In this document: positions 7,734 through 17,000 of the stretch, piece by piece
Layout: every line of letters starts with the position of its first letter
Numbering within the stretch: position 1 is the stretch's first letter
From: Fibrobacter sp.
GTDB taxonomy: Bacteria; Fibrobacterota; Fibrobacteria; Fibrobacterales; Fibrobacteraceae
Direction of reading: 5' to 3'
Length of the DNA: 43,765 nucleotides
Assembly (NCBI GenBank): GCA_024398965.1
Contig: JAKSIF010000021.1
Location: forward strand, 1-43,765
Made by a program: the position numbers and the translations under genes
Notes under the pieces: model-generated
Seen by the model: the letters and a program-made list of their open reading frames with translations, nothing else
Database searches by the model: none
What the model was told of the DNA's origin: nothing

Positions 7734-10700
7734 ATGAAAATCCAGTTTAAGCACCAGCAGTTTCAGGCAGATGCCGCCAAGGCAGTTTGTGATGTGTTCC
7801 TTGGTCAGCCTTACTTGGAGTCTAGCTATTTGTTGGATTCTGGAACGATGAAACTGTTCGGTGGGGATGTCTCCGCTCACAACAAGGTCATGGGCTTTTG
7901 TAACCAGCCTCTTGTTCCGCAGATGACCGATGAACTGGTGCTCAAGAATTTACAGGCGGTGCAGGCAGGGAATCTCCTTCAAACCGATGAAAAGCTGGAT
8001 GGCCGTTTCAATTTGACCATTGAGATGGAAACGGGTACCGGTAAGACCTACACTTACATCAAGACCATGTATGAACTGAACAAGGCTTATGGCTGGAGCA
8101 AGTTCATTGTGGTGGTGCCGAGTATTGCAATCCGTGAAGGCGTGTATAAGTCTTTCCAGATTGTTCAGGAACATTTTGCCGAAGAATACGGTAAGTCCAT
8201 TCGATTCTTTATCTACAATTCCCAAAATCTTACCGAGATTGATCATTTTGCAAGCGATAGCCATATCAATGTGATGATCATTAACGCTCAGGCTTTTAAT
8301 GCAACAGGGAAGGATGCCCGCCGCATCTACATGAAGCTTGATGAATTCCGTAGCCGTAGGCCCATTGATATTATTTCTAGCACGAATCCGATTCTCATCA
8401 TTGATGAACCTCAAAGTGTCGAAGGAAAAAAGACCAAGGATCGCCTGCTAGAATTCAAGCCTTTAATGACGCTTCGTTATTCAGCAACCCATCGCAAGGA
8501 CGCCATTTATAACATGGTGTATCGCCTTGATGCCATGGATGCCTATAACAAACGCCTGGTCAAGAAAATCAGCGTTAAAGGCATTACTGCCACAGGTTCT
8601 ACCGCTACGGAAGGCTATCTGTACCTAGAAAAAGTCCAGGTGTTCACCGACAAGAATCCTGTTGCAACATTGGAGTTTGATTACAAGGGCAAGAATGGCT
8701 TGCTGAAGAAAACAGCAAATGTAACCAAGAACTTTAATCTTTACGAGCAGTCTGGTGAACTGGAGGAATATAAGGACAACTATGTCGTTACTGAGGTCGA
8801 TGGCCGCGACAACTCCATCACATTTGCCAATGGGAAAAAACTTCTTGCCGGCGAATATGTGGGTGTAGTAAATGAAGACCAGCTTCGCAGAATCCAGATT
8901 CGCGAAACCATCATTTCTCACTTTGAACGCGAACGAGCTTTATTCAGTAAAGGCATTAAGGTCCTGTCGCTGTTCTTCATAGATGAAGTCAAGAAGTATC
9001 GTGATTATGATGCTGCTGACGAGCAGGGCGTTTACGCCAAAATGTTCGAAGAGGAATATGATTCTGTTCGCAAGTCTCTGCAGCAGGATTTGTTGGAAAG
9101 TCCTGATTACCTCGAATTTCTTGACAAGACTGTAGCTCGCAAGGCTCACGCTGGTTATTTCTCTATTGACAAGAGCAAGAAAGGCGCCGGTCGCTTTAAG
9201 GATTGTGAGCTCAAGAAAGGTTCCTCAGAATCTGACGATGTTGATGCCTACGACCTTATTATGAAAGATAAGGAGCGTCTTCTTTCTCGTGAAGAACCTG
9301 TGCGTTTTATCTTCAGCCATTCAGCACTTAAGGAAGGTTGGGATAATCAGAATGTTTTCCAGATTTGCACACTCAAGAGTAGTGGTTCTGAAGTTCGCAA
9401 GCGCCAGGAAGTTGGCCGCGGCCTTCGCCTTTGTGTAAATCAGAATGGCGAGCGTATGGATGCCGCAGTTCTCGGTGCAGATGTTCATTCCGTGAATGTG
9501 CTTACGGTAATTGCAAACGAAAGCTACGAAGATTTCGCCAAAGCCCTGCAGACTGAAATGGCCGAAAACATTGGTACTCGTCCTGTCAAGGTGACTATCG
9601 ACTTGTTCAAGGGCCGTAAGCTGGAAACAGAATCTGGCGTAAAGATTGCCGTTTCTGATGATTTGGCACAAAATATATACGATGCTCTTCTTGAATGTGG
9701 CTATGTGAAAAAGGGTATGCTTACTGAGGCATATCGTGTTGATAAAGCCGCTGGTACACTTCATTTAAGCGAAGAGGTTGCTCAATATACGGCTGGCATT
9801 TGTTCCTTGCTAGATACACTTTATGATCCGGATGCCGTCAAGCCTGATGATGCACGAAAGAATAACGTCGAACTACACTTGAATAAAAGTAAATTCGGCT
9901 CCAAGGAATTCAAGGATCTTTGGAATCGCATAAATGCAAAGTCTGCCTATGTGGTGAATTTCGACACAGATGAATTGATTCTCAAGTCAATTAATGCTTT
10001 GAATGAAAAGCTGCGTGTCACGAAGATTTTCTTCAAGATTGACCAGGGTTCGTTAAAGGAAATCAAGTCCAAGGAACAGTTGGAAAACGGTAATGCCTTT
10101 AAGCTGGAATCTACAGAAAATAAGGCTGCCGTCGTTACCGCAAATTCTAATGTTAAGTATGATTTGATTGGTAAAATTGTAGAAGGAACGCAACTGACCC
10201 GTAAGGTGGTCGTTGACATTCTTCGCGGCATTCACAAACCGATTTTTGATCAGTTCCAGGAAAACCCGGAAGAATTCATCATCAAGGCGAGCCGTCTAAT
10301 AAATGAGCAAAAGGCAACAGTTATTGTAGAACATATAACCTACAATAAGCTTGAATCCCGCTACGAAACCAACATCTTTACCGACAACACCATGAAGGGT
10401 AAGCTGGGTATGAATGCCTGCGAAACTCACCAGCATTTGTACGATCATCTGATTTACGATTCTACAAACGAACGAGATTTTGCACAGAAGCTCGAAGCAA
10501 GCAAGGATGTGTCTTTGTACATCAAGTTGCCGAAGGGATTCTTCATCAACACTCCTGTTGGAAACTACAATCCTGACTGGGCCATTGCCTTCCATGAAGG
10601 TTCTGTAAAGCACGTTTATTTCGTCGCCGAAACGAAGGGCTCCATGAGTACCTTGGAACTTCGCGAAATAGAATCCGCAAAAATCAAATGTGCTCGCAAG

Positions 10701-10781
10701 CACTTCGCCGCAATTTCAAGTGAATCTGTAACGTATGACGTTGTGGATTCCTATGAAAAATTGCTGGATTTGGTGAAATAG
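7734..10781 (+). CDS. res: Type III restriction endonuclease subunit (Res)
   Basis: A 1015-aa restriction and translocation subunit that works with Mod; type III complexes use ATP hydrolysis to communicate between two sites and cut DNA. A superfamily-2 helicase core occupies the N-terminal half: Walker A METGTGKTYTY (about residue 99), Walker B IIDEPQSVEG (about 221), LRYSATHRKD (motif III region), then FSHSALKEGWDNQNV and QEVGRGLRL for motifs V and VI. The C-terminal domain has a PD-(D/E)XK-type nuclease signature, NPDWAIAF followed by VYFVAETKGS (about residues 945-967). It appears intact and full length. It has its own upstream region shared with the divergent toxin-antitoxin pair rather than following mod directly, so expression may be uncoupled from mod. 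Confidence 0.95.
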   Translation: MKIQFKHQQFQADAAKAVCDVFLGQPYLESSYLLDSGTMKLFGGDVSAHNKVMGFCNQPLVPQMTDELVLKNLQAVQAGNLLQTDEKLDGRFNLTIEMETGTGKTYTYIKTMYELNKAYGWSKFIVVVPSIAIREGVYKSFQIVQEHFAEEYGKSIRFFIYNSQNLTEIDHFASDSHINVMIINAQAFNATGKDARRIYMKLDEFRSRRPIDIISSTNPILIIDEPQSVEGKKTKDRLLEFKPLMTLRYSATHRKDAIYNMVYRLDAMDAYNKRLVKKISVKGITATGSTATEGYLYLEKVQVFTDKNPVATLEFDYKGKNGLLKKTANVTKNFNLYEQSGELEEYKDNYVVTEVDGRDNSITFANGKKLLAGEYVGVVNEDQLRRIQIRETIISHFERERALFSKGIKVLSLFFIDEVKKYRDYDAADEQGVYAKMFEEEYDSVRKSLQQDLLESPDYLEFLDKTVARKAHAGYFSIDKSKKGAGRFKDCELKKGSSESDDVDAYDLIMKDKERLLSREEPVRFIFSHSALKEGWDNQNVFQICTLKSSGSEVRKRQEVGRGLRLCVNQNGERMDAAVLGADVHSVNVLTVIANESYEDFAKALQTEMAENIGTRPVKVTIDLFKGRKLETESGVKIAVSDDLAQNIYDALLECGYVKKGMLTEAYRVDKAAGTLHLSEEVAQYTAGICSLLDTLYDPDAVKPDDARKNNVELHLNKSKFGSKEFKDLWNRINAKSAYVVNFDTDELILKSINALNEKLRVTKIFFKIDQGSLKEIKSKEQLENGNAFKLESTENKAAVVTANSNVKYDLIGKIVEGTQLTRKVVVDILRGIHKPIFDQFQENPEEFIIKASRLINEQKATVIVEHITYNKLESRYETNIFTDNTMKGKLGMNACETHQHLYDHLIYDSTNERDFAQKLEASKDVSLYIKLPKGFFINTPVGNYNPDWAIAFHEGSVKHVYFVAETKGSMSTLELREIESAKIKCARKHFAAISSESVTYDVVDSYEKLLDLVK

Positions 10782-10918
10782 GGGAGAGTACTTTCAAATA
10801 ATTTGGGATTGTCATCCTTTGTCACTTTGTTGTATATATTTTATCGTTGATTTGATTTTTTTGATATAAATCTTGAATGTCGGCTGGATAATACGTCAAG
10901 ATTGCAAAAGGGGACAAA

Positions 10919-12973
10919 ATGGATAGTGTTTATCAGAAAGCTCACGCTGCTTTGGAAAGTTTTCTTGGTCCTGGGAAAAATTTTAGAGATGGCCAATATG
11001 AGGCCATTAAGGCTACTCTTACCAATAAAAGGACGCTCGTTGTGCAGCGTACTGGTTGGGGTAAGAGTATGGTGTACTTTATCTGCACCAAGATTTTGAG
11101 GGATGAACAAAAGGGGCTGACTCTTATTATTAGCCCTTTGCTGAGTTTGATGAAGAACCAGATTGAAGCAGCGGCTAGGGCAGGCTTGAAGTGTGAAACT
11201 TTGAACAGTTCTAAAACGATTGAAGAGAAAACTCAGATTTTAGAATTGATGGAAAAGGGTGAAATAGACCTTGTTTTGACAACGCCAGAAACTCTATTTA
11301 CTGAAAAAGTTCAAGATGCTTTAAAAAAGATCAAGATAGGTTTATTTGTCGTTGATGAAGCACACTGTATTTCTGATTGGGGACATGATTTTCGTTTGGA
11401 GTATTGCCGAATTAACAAGGTTATCAGCGGTATGCTGAAAAATATTCCTGTTCTTGCAACAACGGCAACTGCGAACGACCGGGTTGTAGAAGATCTTAAA
11501 CAACAACTGGGCGGAGATGTTTTTGTTTCTAGAGGCCCGTTGATGCGCAAGAATCTCTCGATTCAGGTTCTTAATTTGAGGTACAAGGCTATGCGATATG
11601 CATGGCTTATAGATAATATCAACAAAATTCCAGGATCGGGTATTATCTATTGCCTTACACAAAATGACTGTGAGCATCTTACAGAATTCCTGAATGAAAA
11701 TAATATAAACGCAAGGGCTTATCACAGCGGATTAGATGAAGTTGTAAATCAAGAGACTGAACAGTTGTTCATGAAAAATGAAATCAAGGTTATTGTTGCT
11801 ACGATAAAGCTGGGGATGGGGTACGACAAACCTGATATTTCATTTGTAATTCATTATCAAATGCCATCTAACGTGGTTGCCTATTATCAACAAATTGGTC
11901 GTGCAGGGCGAAATGTTGACCGTGCATATACTTTTTTGATGTATGGTGCAGAAGATCTTGATATTCAAAATTATTTCATAGAAACAGCATTTCCTTCAAA
12001 ATCTGAAGCTGATAGTGTGTATTCTCTTGTCGCAGAAAATGAAGGAATAAAGTTGTATGATATAATGTATCATCTAAATTATTCAATGGGGCGTGTTGAA
12101 AAAACATTAAAATTCCTTGAAAATGAGGAATTTGTATACAAAGAAAAGGGTAAATACTATGCTTCTGCTCATAACTTTGTGTATAACGAAGCTCATTATA
12201 GCGACGTAAAGAATGTTCGTTATAGAGAGCAATCACAGATGCTTGATTTTATCAAAACGAACGAATGCTATAGCAAATATATTGTCAATTGTTTAGACGA
12301 TATAACCACTGAAAATTGTGGGATTTGTAAAAATTGTATTGGACATGAGGAATTTTCTTCTGTTATTTCAAAAGAATCCTTGGGCAGAGCGGTAGCATTC
12401 TTAGAAAAAATTCTGTTGCCGATTGAACCTAGGGTGCAGTGGGCCAAAACGGATTTGTCTAGTCGCACAAAAATAGATATGCCAAATGAAGTGGGTGTTT
12501 GCCTATCGATTTATGGGGAACAGGGCTATGGAGTTATGGTAAAGAATGGAAAGTATGAAACAAAAAAGTTTTCCGAAGAACTTGTTGAAAAAAGCGCAAA
12601 AGTTTTGCAAAATCTTGTATCCGAAAATGGAATATCTCAGCTTGCCTACGTTCCCTCCCTGCGAAGCGATGTTGTGAAGGATTTTGCGTTACGATTAGCT
12701 TCTAAATTGGGGATTTCCTGCATAGATGTGATTCAAAAAAATGTTGCAAAAATGCAAAAAGAGATGGAGAACAGTTCTTTTCAATGTGGTAATGCTCGAA
12801 AATCATTCAGTTTACGAGAAGGAACATCTCTTTCAGGTTCTATATTGTTAGTTGATGATGTTGTAGATTCTAAATGGACTTTGACTGTATGTGGATACTT
12901 GTTAAGAACAGCTGGTGCTGAACATGTCTATCCATATGCGTTAGCTTGCAGTTCTAAAAAGAGGGCGGATTAA
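10919..12973 (+). CDS. RecQ-family helicase fused to a phosphoribosyltransferase domain
   Basis: A 684-aa protein. Residues 1-350 are a RecQ helicase core: Walker A RTGWGKS (about 44), DEAHCISDWGHDF (about 146), ATTATAND, GMGYDKPDI and QQIGRAGR (about 327). A RecQ-type zinc-binding segment follows (ENCGICKNCIG, about 467). The C-terminal 150 residues contain LAYVPSLRSDVV and ILLVDDVVDSKWTL (about 643), the PRPP-loop pattern of ComF-type phosphoribosyltransferases, with DS.WT in place of the usual TTG.T. Helicases of this architecture exist in other bacteria. A GGGG ribosome site precedes the ATG at 10919, and the next gene starts 1 nt after this stop, so the two proteins probably act together. 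A helicase, a ComFC-like domain and DprA are the parts natural-transformation systems use on incoming single strands; here a defence role is inferred. Confidence 0.85.
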   Translation: MDSVYQKAHAALESFLGPGKNFRDGQYEAIKATLTNKRTLVVQRTGWGKSMVYFICTKILRDEQKGLTLIISPLLSLMKNQIEAAARAGLKCETLNSSKTIEEKTQILELMEKGEIDLVLTTPETLFTEKVQDALKKIKIGLFVVDEAHCISDWGHDFRLEYCRINKVISGMLKNIPVLATTATANDRVVEDLKQQLGGDVFVSRGPLMRKNLSIQVLNLRYKAMRYAWLIDNINKIPGSGIIYCLTQNDCEHLTEFLNENNINARAYHSGLDEVVNQETEQLFMKNEIKVIVATIKLGMGYDKPDISFVIHYQMPSNVVAYYQQIGRAGRNVDRAYTFLMYGAEDLDIQNYFIETAFPSKSEADSVYSLVAENEGIKLYDIMYHLNYSMGRVEKTLKFLENEEFVYKEKGKYYASAHNFVYNEAHYSDVKNVRYREQSQMLDFIKTNECYSKYIVNCLDDITTENCGICKNCIGHEEFSSVISKESLGRAVAFLEKILLPIEPRVQWAKTDLSSRTKIDMPNEVGVCLSIYGEQGYGVMVKNGKYETKKFSEELVEKSAKVLQNLVSENGISQLAYVPSLRSDVVKDFALRLASKLGISCIDVIQKNVAKMQKEMENSSFQCGNARKSFSLREGTSLSGSILLVDDVVDSKWTLTVCGYLLRTAGAEHVYPYALACSSKKRAD

Positions 12974-12974
12974 A

Positions 12975-13922
12975 ATGAATGAAAATTCTTCTGTAATTGT
13001 ATCTTTGTGTAGCCATCTTTGCGCGGATTCCTGCAAACCGTTTACTCCCTATGAGTGGACGAAGTTTGCAAAAATGCTTATGGAAAAATCTCTACAGCCT
13101 AAGGATGTCATTAATTTTTCGACTGAAGATTTTAAACATAAACTGTTGTATACTGACGAAGAAATTCAACGGGTCCGTTCTTTATTTGATCGAAGTGGAA
13201 GCTTGATATTTGAATTAGAAAAATTTTCCTCTATGGGGATTAAGGTTGTAACGCGGGCTGATTCTGAATATCCCAAAGTATTGAAGAGTAAGTTAAAGGA
13301 AAACTGTCCGCCTTTGTTTTACTATGCTGGAGATTTGAACTTAACAAATCGAAAATATGCTGGTTTTGTAGGCTCAAGAACTATAGATGATAATGATACC
13401 GATTTTACAAAGTGCACTGTCTCAACGATTGTAAAAAATGGATTCGGCGTGGTTTCTGGCGGAGCAAAAGGAGTTGACTCAACAGCGTCTTTAGCGGCAC
13501 TTGCCGAGGGCTGCTTCTGCATAGAATATTTGGCGGATTCTTTAGCGCGGAAAATAAAAAAGCGTGATGTCGTTTCCCAAGTACAAAAGGGAAATTTGCT
13601 TCTCATTTCTATTGCAAAGCCGGATGCTGGTTTTAATGCTGGTTTTGCAATGCAACGTAATAAATTTATCTATGCCCAATCAAAGGGAACCATTGTTGTG
13701 AAATCTGATTATGACAAAGGCGGTACTTGGAGCGGGGCAACTGAAGCTTTGCGAAATGGATATTGCCCAGTTTTTTGTCGAAACAACCAGAAGAGTCTTG
13801 GCAATAAAAAACTGATTGAACTTGGGGCTATCGCAATTGATGAAAATTGGGATGGAAATTTGGATGAAAATGAGGTTCGAAAAGTTAGTCCTCAAGAAGA
13901 ACAACTATCCCTGTTTGGCTGA
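12975..13922 (+). CDS. DprA-like (SLOG Rossmann) DNA-binding protein
   Basis: A 315-aa protein with the DprA core: YPKVLKSKL and PPLFYYAGDL, then GFVGSRTID, VSGGAKGVDSTASLAALAEG, and GGTWSGATEALRNGYCPVF. In DprA this fold binds single-stranded DNA and loads RecA; related SLOG domains sense nucleotides. It lacks the downstream winged-helix domain of many competence DprA proteins, and the N-terminal 90 residues are a helical lead-in. It is translationally coupled to the RecQ-phosphoribosyltransferase gene (1-nt gap). That pairing and the surrounding defence genes argue against a housekeeping competence role, though a true dprA cannot be excluded. Confidence 0.8.
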   Translation: MNENSSVIVSLCSHLCADSCKPFTPYEWTKFAKMLMEKSLQPKDVINFSTEDFKHKLLYTDEEIQRVRSLFDRSGSLIFELEKFSSMGIKVVTRADSEYPKVLKSKLKENCPPLFYYAGDLNLTNRKYAGFVGSRTIDDNDTDFTKCTVSTIVKNGFGVVSGGAKGVDSTASLAALAEGCFCIEYLADSLARKIKKRDVVSQVQKGNLLLISIAKPDAGFNAGFAMQRNKFIYAQSKGTIVVKSDYDKGGTWSGATEALRNGYCPVFCRNNQKSLGNKKLIELGAIAIDENWDGNLDENEVRKVSPQEEQLSLFG

Positions 13923-14026
13923 TTACGTTATCCGAGTATTCAGAGTTAGTGTTATTTAGGGCTTTTCTTTGTTGAAAAGGTCGTTGACAATCTCGCCGCT
14001 TTGTAAAAAAGAGTTATTTTAACAGT

Positions 14027-17000
14027 GTGAGTGTTGTTTTCTTAGATATTGAAGTTTCTACATCCAGCGGGAAAATCGCCGATTTGGGCGCCGTTGATTC
14101 TCAAGACCAGACGATTCATACGCCTAGTCAGGGTGATTTCCTGAATTTCGTGAAGGATGCAGAATACGTCGGTGGTCATAATGTCTTGAATCACGACCTT
14201 CAGTATCTAAAACACCTGGATTTAGACAAAAAGAAGGTTATTGACACTCTTTATCTTTCGCCGCTGATGTTCCCCATGCGGCCCAGCCATAAGCTGCTGA
14301 AAGATGAAAAAATCCTTAGTGATACCTTGAATAATCCCTTGCTGGATGCACAGAAGTCCAGGGACTTGTTCCATGACGAGATTAATGCTTTCAATGCCTT
14401 GGATGATGATCTAAGGGATATCTATTTCAATCTTTTGAAGGGCTCAAGGGAATTCAAGGATTTTTTTGAATATGTGGGCCTAAAAGAAGAAAGCAAGGGC
14501 TTCTTTAACAATCTTCTTTCTGCCAGATCCAGCACTAGGAACCTTGTTAAGCAAATTCAGAGCCGTTTTGCAGGCTTGATTTGTGAAAACGCTTCTATAG
14601 AGTCCTTTGTTACAGAACACCCCATAGAGCTGGCCTATGCTTTGTCGGTAATAAACCTGCAGGATAAGCGTTCTATTACGCCAGCTTGGGTGCTGCGTAA
14701 CTATCCATACACAGAGAACATTCTTTTCTTATTGCGAAATAATCCGTGTCATGAGCCTACGTGCCCCTATTGTAGTGGAAAACTGGATGTCCGTAAGAAG
14801 CTGAAAGAAATCTTTGGGTACGATAATTTTAGAACTTACGATGGGGAACCTTTACAGGAACAGGCTGCGGCGGCTGCGGTCAACAATGATTCCTTGCTGG
14901 CTATTTTCCCCACGGGTGGCGGCAAGTCCATTACTTTCCAGCTGCCGGCTTTGATGGCGGGGGAGAACTATAAAGGCTTAACAGTCGTTATTTCACCCTT
15001 GCAGTCCTTGATGAAGGACCAGGTTGACAACCTTGCTTCCAAGGGGATTGCCGATGCCGTAACTATCAATGGTCTTTTGGATCCTATTGAACGTGCAGAG
15101 GCCATTAAACGTGTGGAATCGGGTATGGCATCTATGCTGTACATTTCGCCGGAATCCCTCCGTTCCCGTACCATCGAAAAACTTTTACTTTCTAGGCAGA
15201 TTGCCCGTTTTGTAATTGACGAAGCCCACTGTTTTTCTAGCTGGGGCCATGATTTCCGTGTAGATTATCTCTATATCGGCGATTTCATCAAGAAACTCCA
15301 GGAACAAAAATCCAGTCTAAGAAGAATTCCTGTTTCTTGCTTTACAGCAACTGCAAAGCAGAAAGTGGTTCAGGATATTTGCGATTACTTTAAAAAGAAG
15401 CTGGATCTTGATTTAAAGATTTTTGCCACAAAGGCAACCCGCGCAAATCTGACTTACCATGTAATCTATCAGGAAGACGAAGACCAGAAATACAAGACTT
15501 TAAGGTCTTTGATAGAAACAAAGAATTGCCCGACCATTGTCTATGTTTCAAGAACCAAGAATACTCTGGAACTGGCAGAAAAGCTAAGTATGGATGGTTT
15601 TGTTGCATTGCCTTTTAACGGAAAGATGGAAAGCCGTGAAAAGGTGGAAAACCAGGAAGCATTCATTAGTGGCAAGGTCCAGATTATCGTGGCCACATCC
15701 GCTTTTGGCATGGGTGTCGATAAATCCGATGTGCAACTTGTAGTGCATTTTGAAATTTCTGATTCTCTGGAAAACTACGTTCAGGAAGCCGGTCGTGCAG
15801 GGCGTGACCAGAGCTTGCAGGCAGAATGTTATGTTCTTTTTAATGAAAGTGACTTGGACAAGCATTTCTTGCTACTGAACCAGACGAAGCTTAGCATGAG
15901 CGAGATTCAGCAGGTTTGGAAGGCAATCAAGTCTCTTACAAAGAACCGAACTGTGCTTAAGCGCTCTCCTCTGGAGATTGCAAGAGAGGCTGGCTTCGAT
16001 GATCCTAATGGTGATGTAGAAACTCGCGTAAAAACCGCAATTCTCGCCTTGGAAGAGGCTGGCTACATTGAACGTAAGCAGAATTGCCCTCAGGTTTACG
16101 CCACTGGCATTCAAGTTTCAAATATGGATGAAGCTCGTAGTAAGATTACAGCTTCCAATATGTTTGATGAAAAACAGAAAGAGAATGCCATTAGAATTAT
16201 AAGTCTTCTGATTTCTCAGCGAAATACTTTTAAATCCAAAGGTGACGAGGCTGAATCCCGCATTGATTATATAGCCGATATCCTAGGTATGGAATGCAGT
16301 GCTGTTCAGGAAACAGTTCAGCTCCTGCGCGCAGAGAACGTGCTTGCAGATTCCAAGGATATGACCGCCTACATCAAGAAGGGTGATGGCGAAAACAAGT
16401 CCAAGTTGGTTGTAAAGCGTTTTGAAGCTCTTGAGAACTTTATTATTTCAAAACTAAAAACAGGGAAGACTGTTTTCAACCTCAAGGAATTGAACGAGGA
16501 AGCCGCTGCGGCTGGTATCAAAAAGGCCAACGTTAAGGATATAAAGACCATTCTTTATTTCTGGATGATCAATGGCCTTATCGAAAAGAACTACTGCTCT
16601 GATATTTGCACAAAGATTGAACCGAAGGTCTCCCTTGAAAATTTGGTAGAAGACTTTAATCATCGTGTTCAGTTGGCTCATTTTGTTATTGACCAGCTTT
16701 ATCAGGCTAATTACGATGCCAAGACAAATTCTCGTGAAGAAGCTCTGATCCAATTCTCTGAAAAAGAATTGCTGACAGCGTATGAAAATCAGATTTCGTT
16801 ATTTGACAAGACTCCGGTTTCATATAAGGATCTCGAAAAATCCCTCCTGTATCTTTCCAAGATTAATTCTTTGCAGTTGGAAGATGGCTTCCTTGTGCTG
16901 TATAACGCACTTGAAATTCATAGAATTGAAAAGAGCAATTTGATCAAGTATAAAGTTGACGACTATGAAAAGTTGAACAACTTCTACCAAATGAAAATGC

